DNA from: a virus
Virus record (IMG/VR): IMGVR_UViG_3300031524_000008
Coordinates: 1 to 64,000 of that record
Direction: 5' to 3' (one strand)
DNA length: 64,000 bases
This document shows, one piece after another, positions 63,830-64,000 of the stretch (the first letter of the stretch is position 1; the number at the start of each line of letters is the position of its first letter). Made by a program: the position numbers and the translations under genes. The notes beneath the pieces were generated by a model. The model had not been told where the DNA came from. It did no database searches and worked only from the letters and a program-made list of their open reading frames with translations.

Positions 63830-64000
63830 ATGGAAAATCCCAAAATAACACTCACAATGACAACATGCCGAAGACTCCATCTGTTCGAAAGGACAGTTAG
63901 AAGTTTCGCGCAACATTGTTTAGATTTAGATTTAATAACAGATATTGTCTGTGTCGATGATAACTCTCCGTTAGAGGAGTGTAAAATTATGTATAAGTTA
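63830..64000 (+). CDS. GT2-like glycosyltransferase, 3' end cut by window
   Basis: 57 codons visible: TMTTCRRLHLFERTV and IVCVDDNSP, the start of a GT-A (family 2) fold. Runs off the right edge. Confidence 0.65.
   Translation, partial: MENPKITLTMTTCRRLHLFERTVRSFAQHCLDLDLITDIVCVDDNSPLEECKIMYKL

Overview
This window looks like part of a large (jumbo-type) tailed-phage genome of about 40% GC. It holds about 100 tightly packed genes, many overlapping by 1-4 bp. It carries phage-type enzymes: a sigma factor, class II ribonucleotide reductase, dUTPase, dNMP kinase, DNA ligase, two RNA ligases and eight homing-type nucleases. A very large tRNA array sits in the middle. The host cannot be named. LPS-style sugar genes at the right end and a DUF1328-type membrane protein point weakly to a Gram-negative host.

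Layout. 1-28.5 kb (leftward): an NAD+ salvage and ADP-ribose set (nicotinate phosphoribosyltransferase, nicotinamidase, NMN adenylyltransferase-Nudix, a WGR-PARP-like ADP-ribosyltransferase, a macrodomain), a kinase/PP2C/vWA cluster resembling the TerY-P triad, TrpC-like and prephenate-dehydrogenase-like genes, and several phosphatases. Here too are an amber-suppressor tRNA (anticodon CUA) and a promoter-driven ~370-nt structured RNA. 28.5-41.1 kb (leftward): about 50 recognisable tRNA genes covering all 20 amino acids plus an initiator-like tRNA, about 15 tRNA-like or structured RNAs, and small genes in between. 41.1-51.1 kb (leftward): an RNase P-like RNA candidate, then RNA/DNA repair genes (polynucleotide-kinase-like, DNA ligase, Rnl2-like and Rnl1-like RNA ligases), a NADAR protein and an ABC-ATPase/GNAT fusion. 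51.1-51.4 kb: a divergent control region with long inverted repeats. 51.4-64 kb (rightward): nucleotide metabolism, sigma factor, SSB-like protein, RNR, then glycosyltransferases and a sugar-dehydratase-like enzyme.

The most unusual signal is in the tRNAs. In about 45 of them the invariant elbow is rewritten in the same way. D-loop G18-G19 is A18-G19, and T-loop T55-C56 is G55-C56, so no uridine is left to become pseudouridine 55. The exceptions change both partners together: C18/G55, U18/G55, G18/C55, U18-C19/A55-G56, and U19/A56. Only four tRNAs keep the universal GG/TTC pair, including the suppressor and one Met tRNA. An initiator-like tRNA has 22 extra nucleotides in its anticodon loop, and removing them restores CTCATAA exactly. 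Two RNA ligases and a kinase could repair or splice such RNAs, and the RNase P-like RNA could be adapted to the altered elbow; both are inferences.

A second genome-wide signal is promoter layout. TTGAC, 16-17 bp, TANANT and then 6-8 bp to the ATG recurs on both strands, which predicts leaderless mRNAs. At three places a gene's ATG follows directly after a tRNA CCA end.
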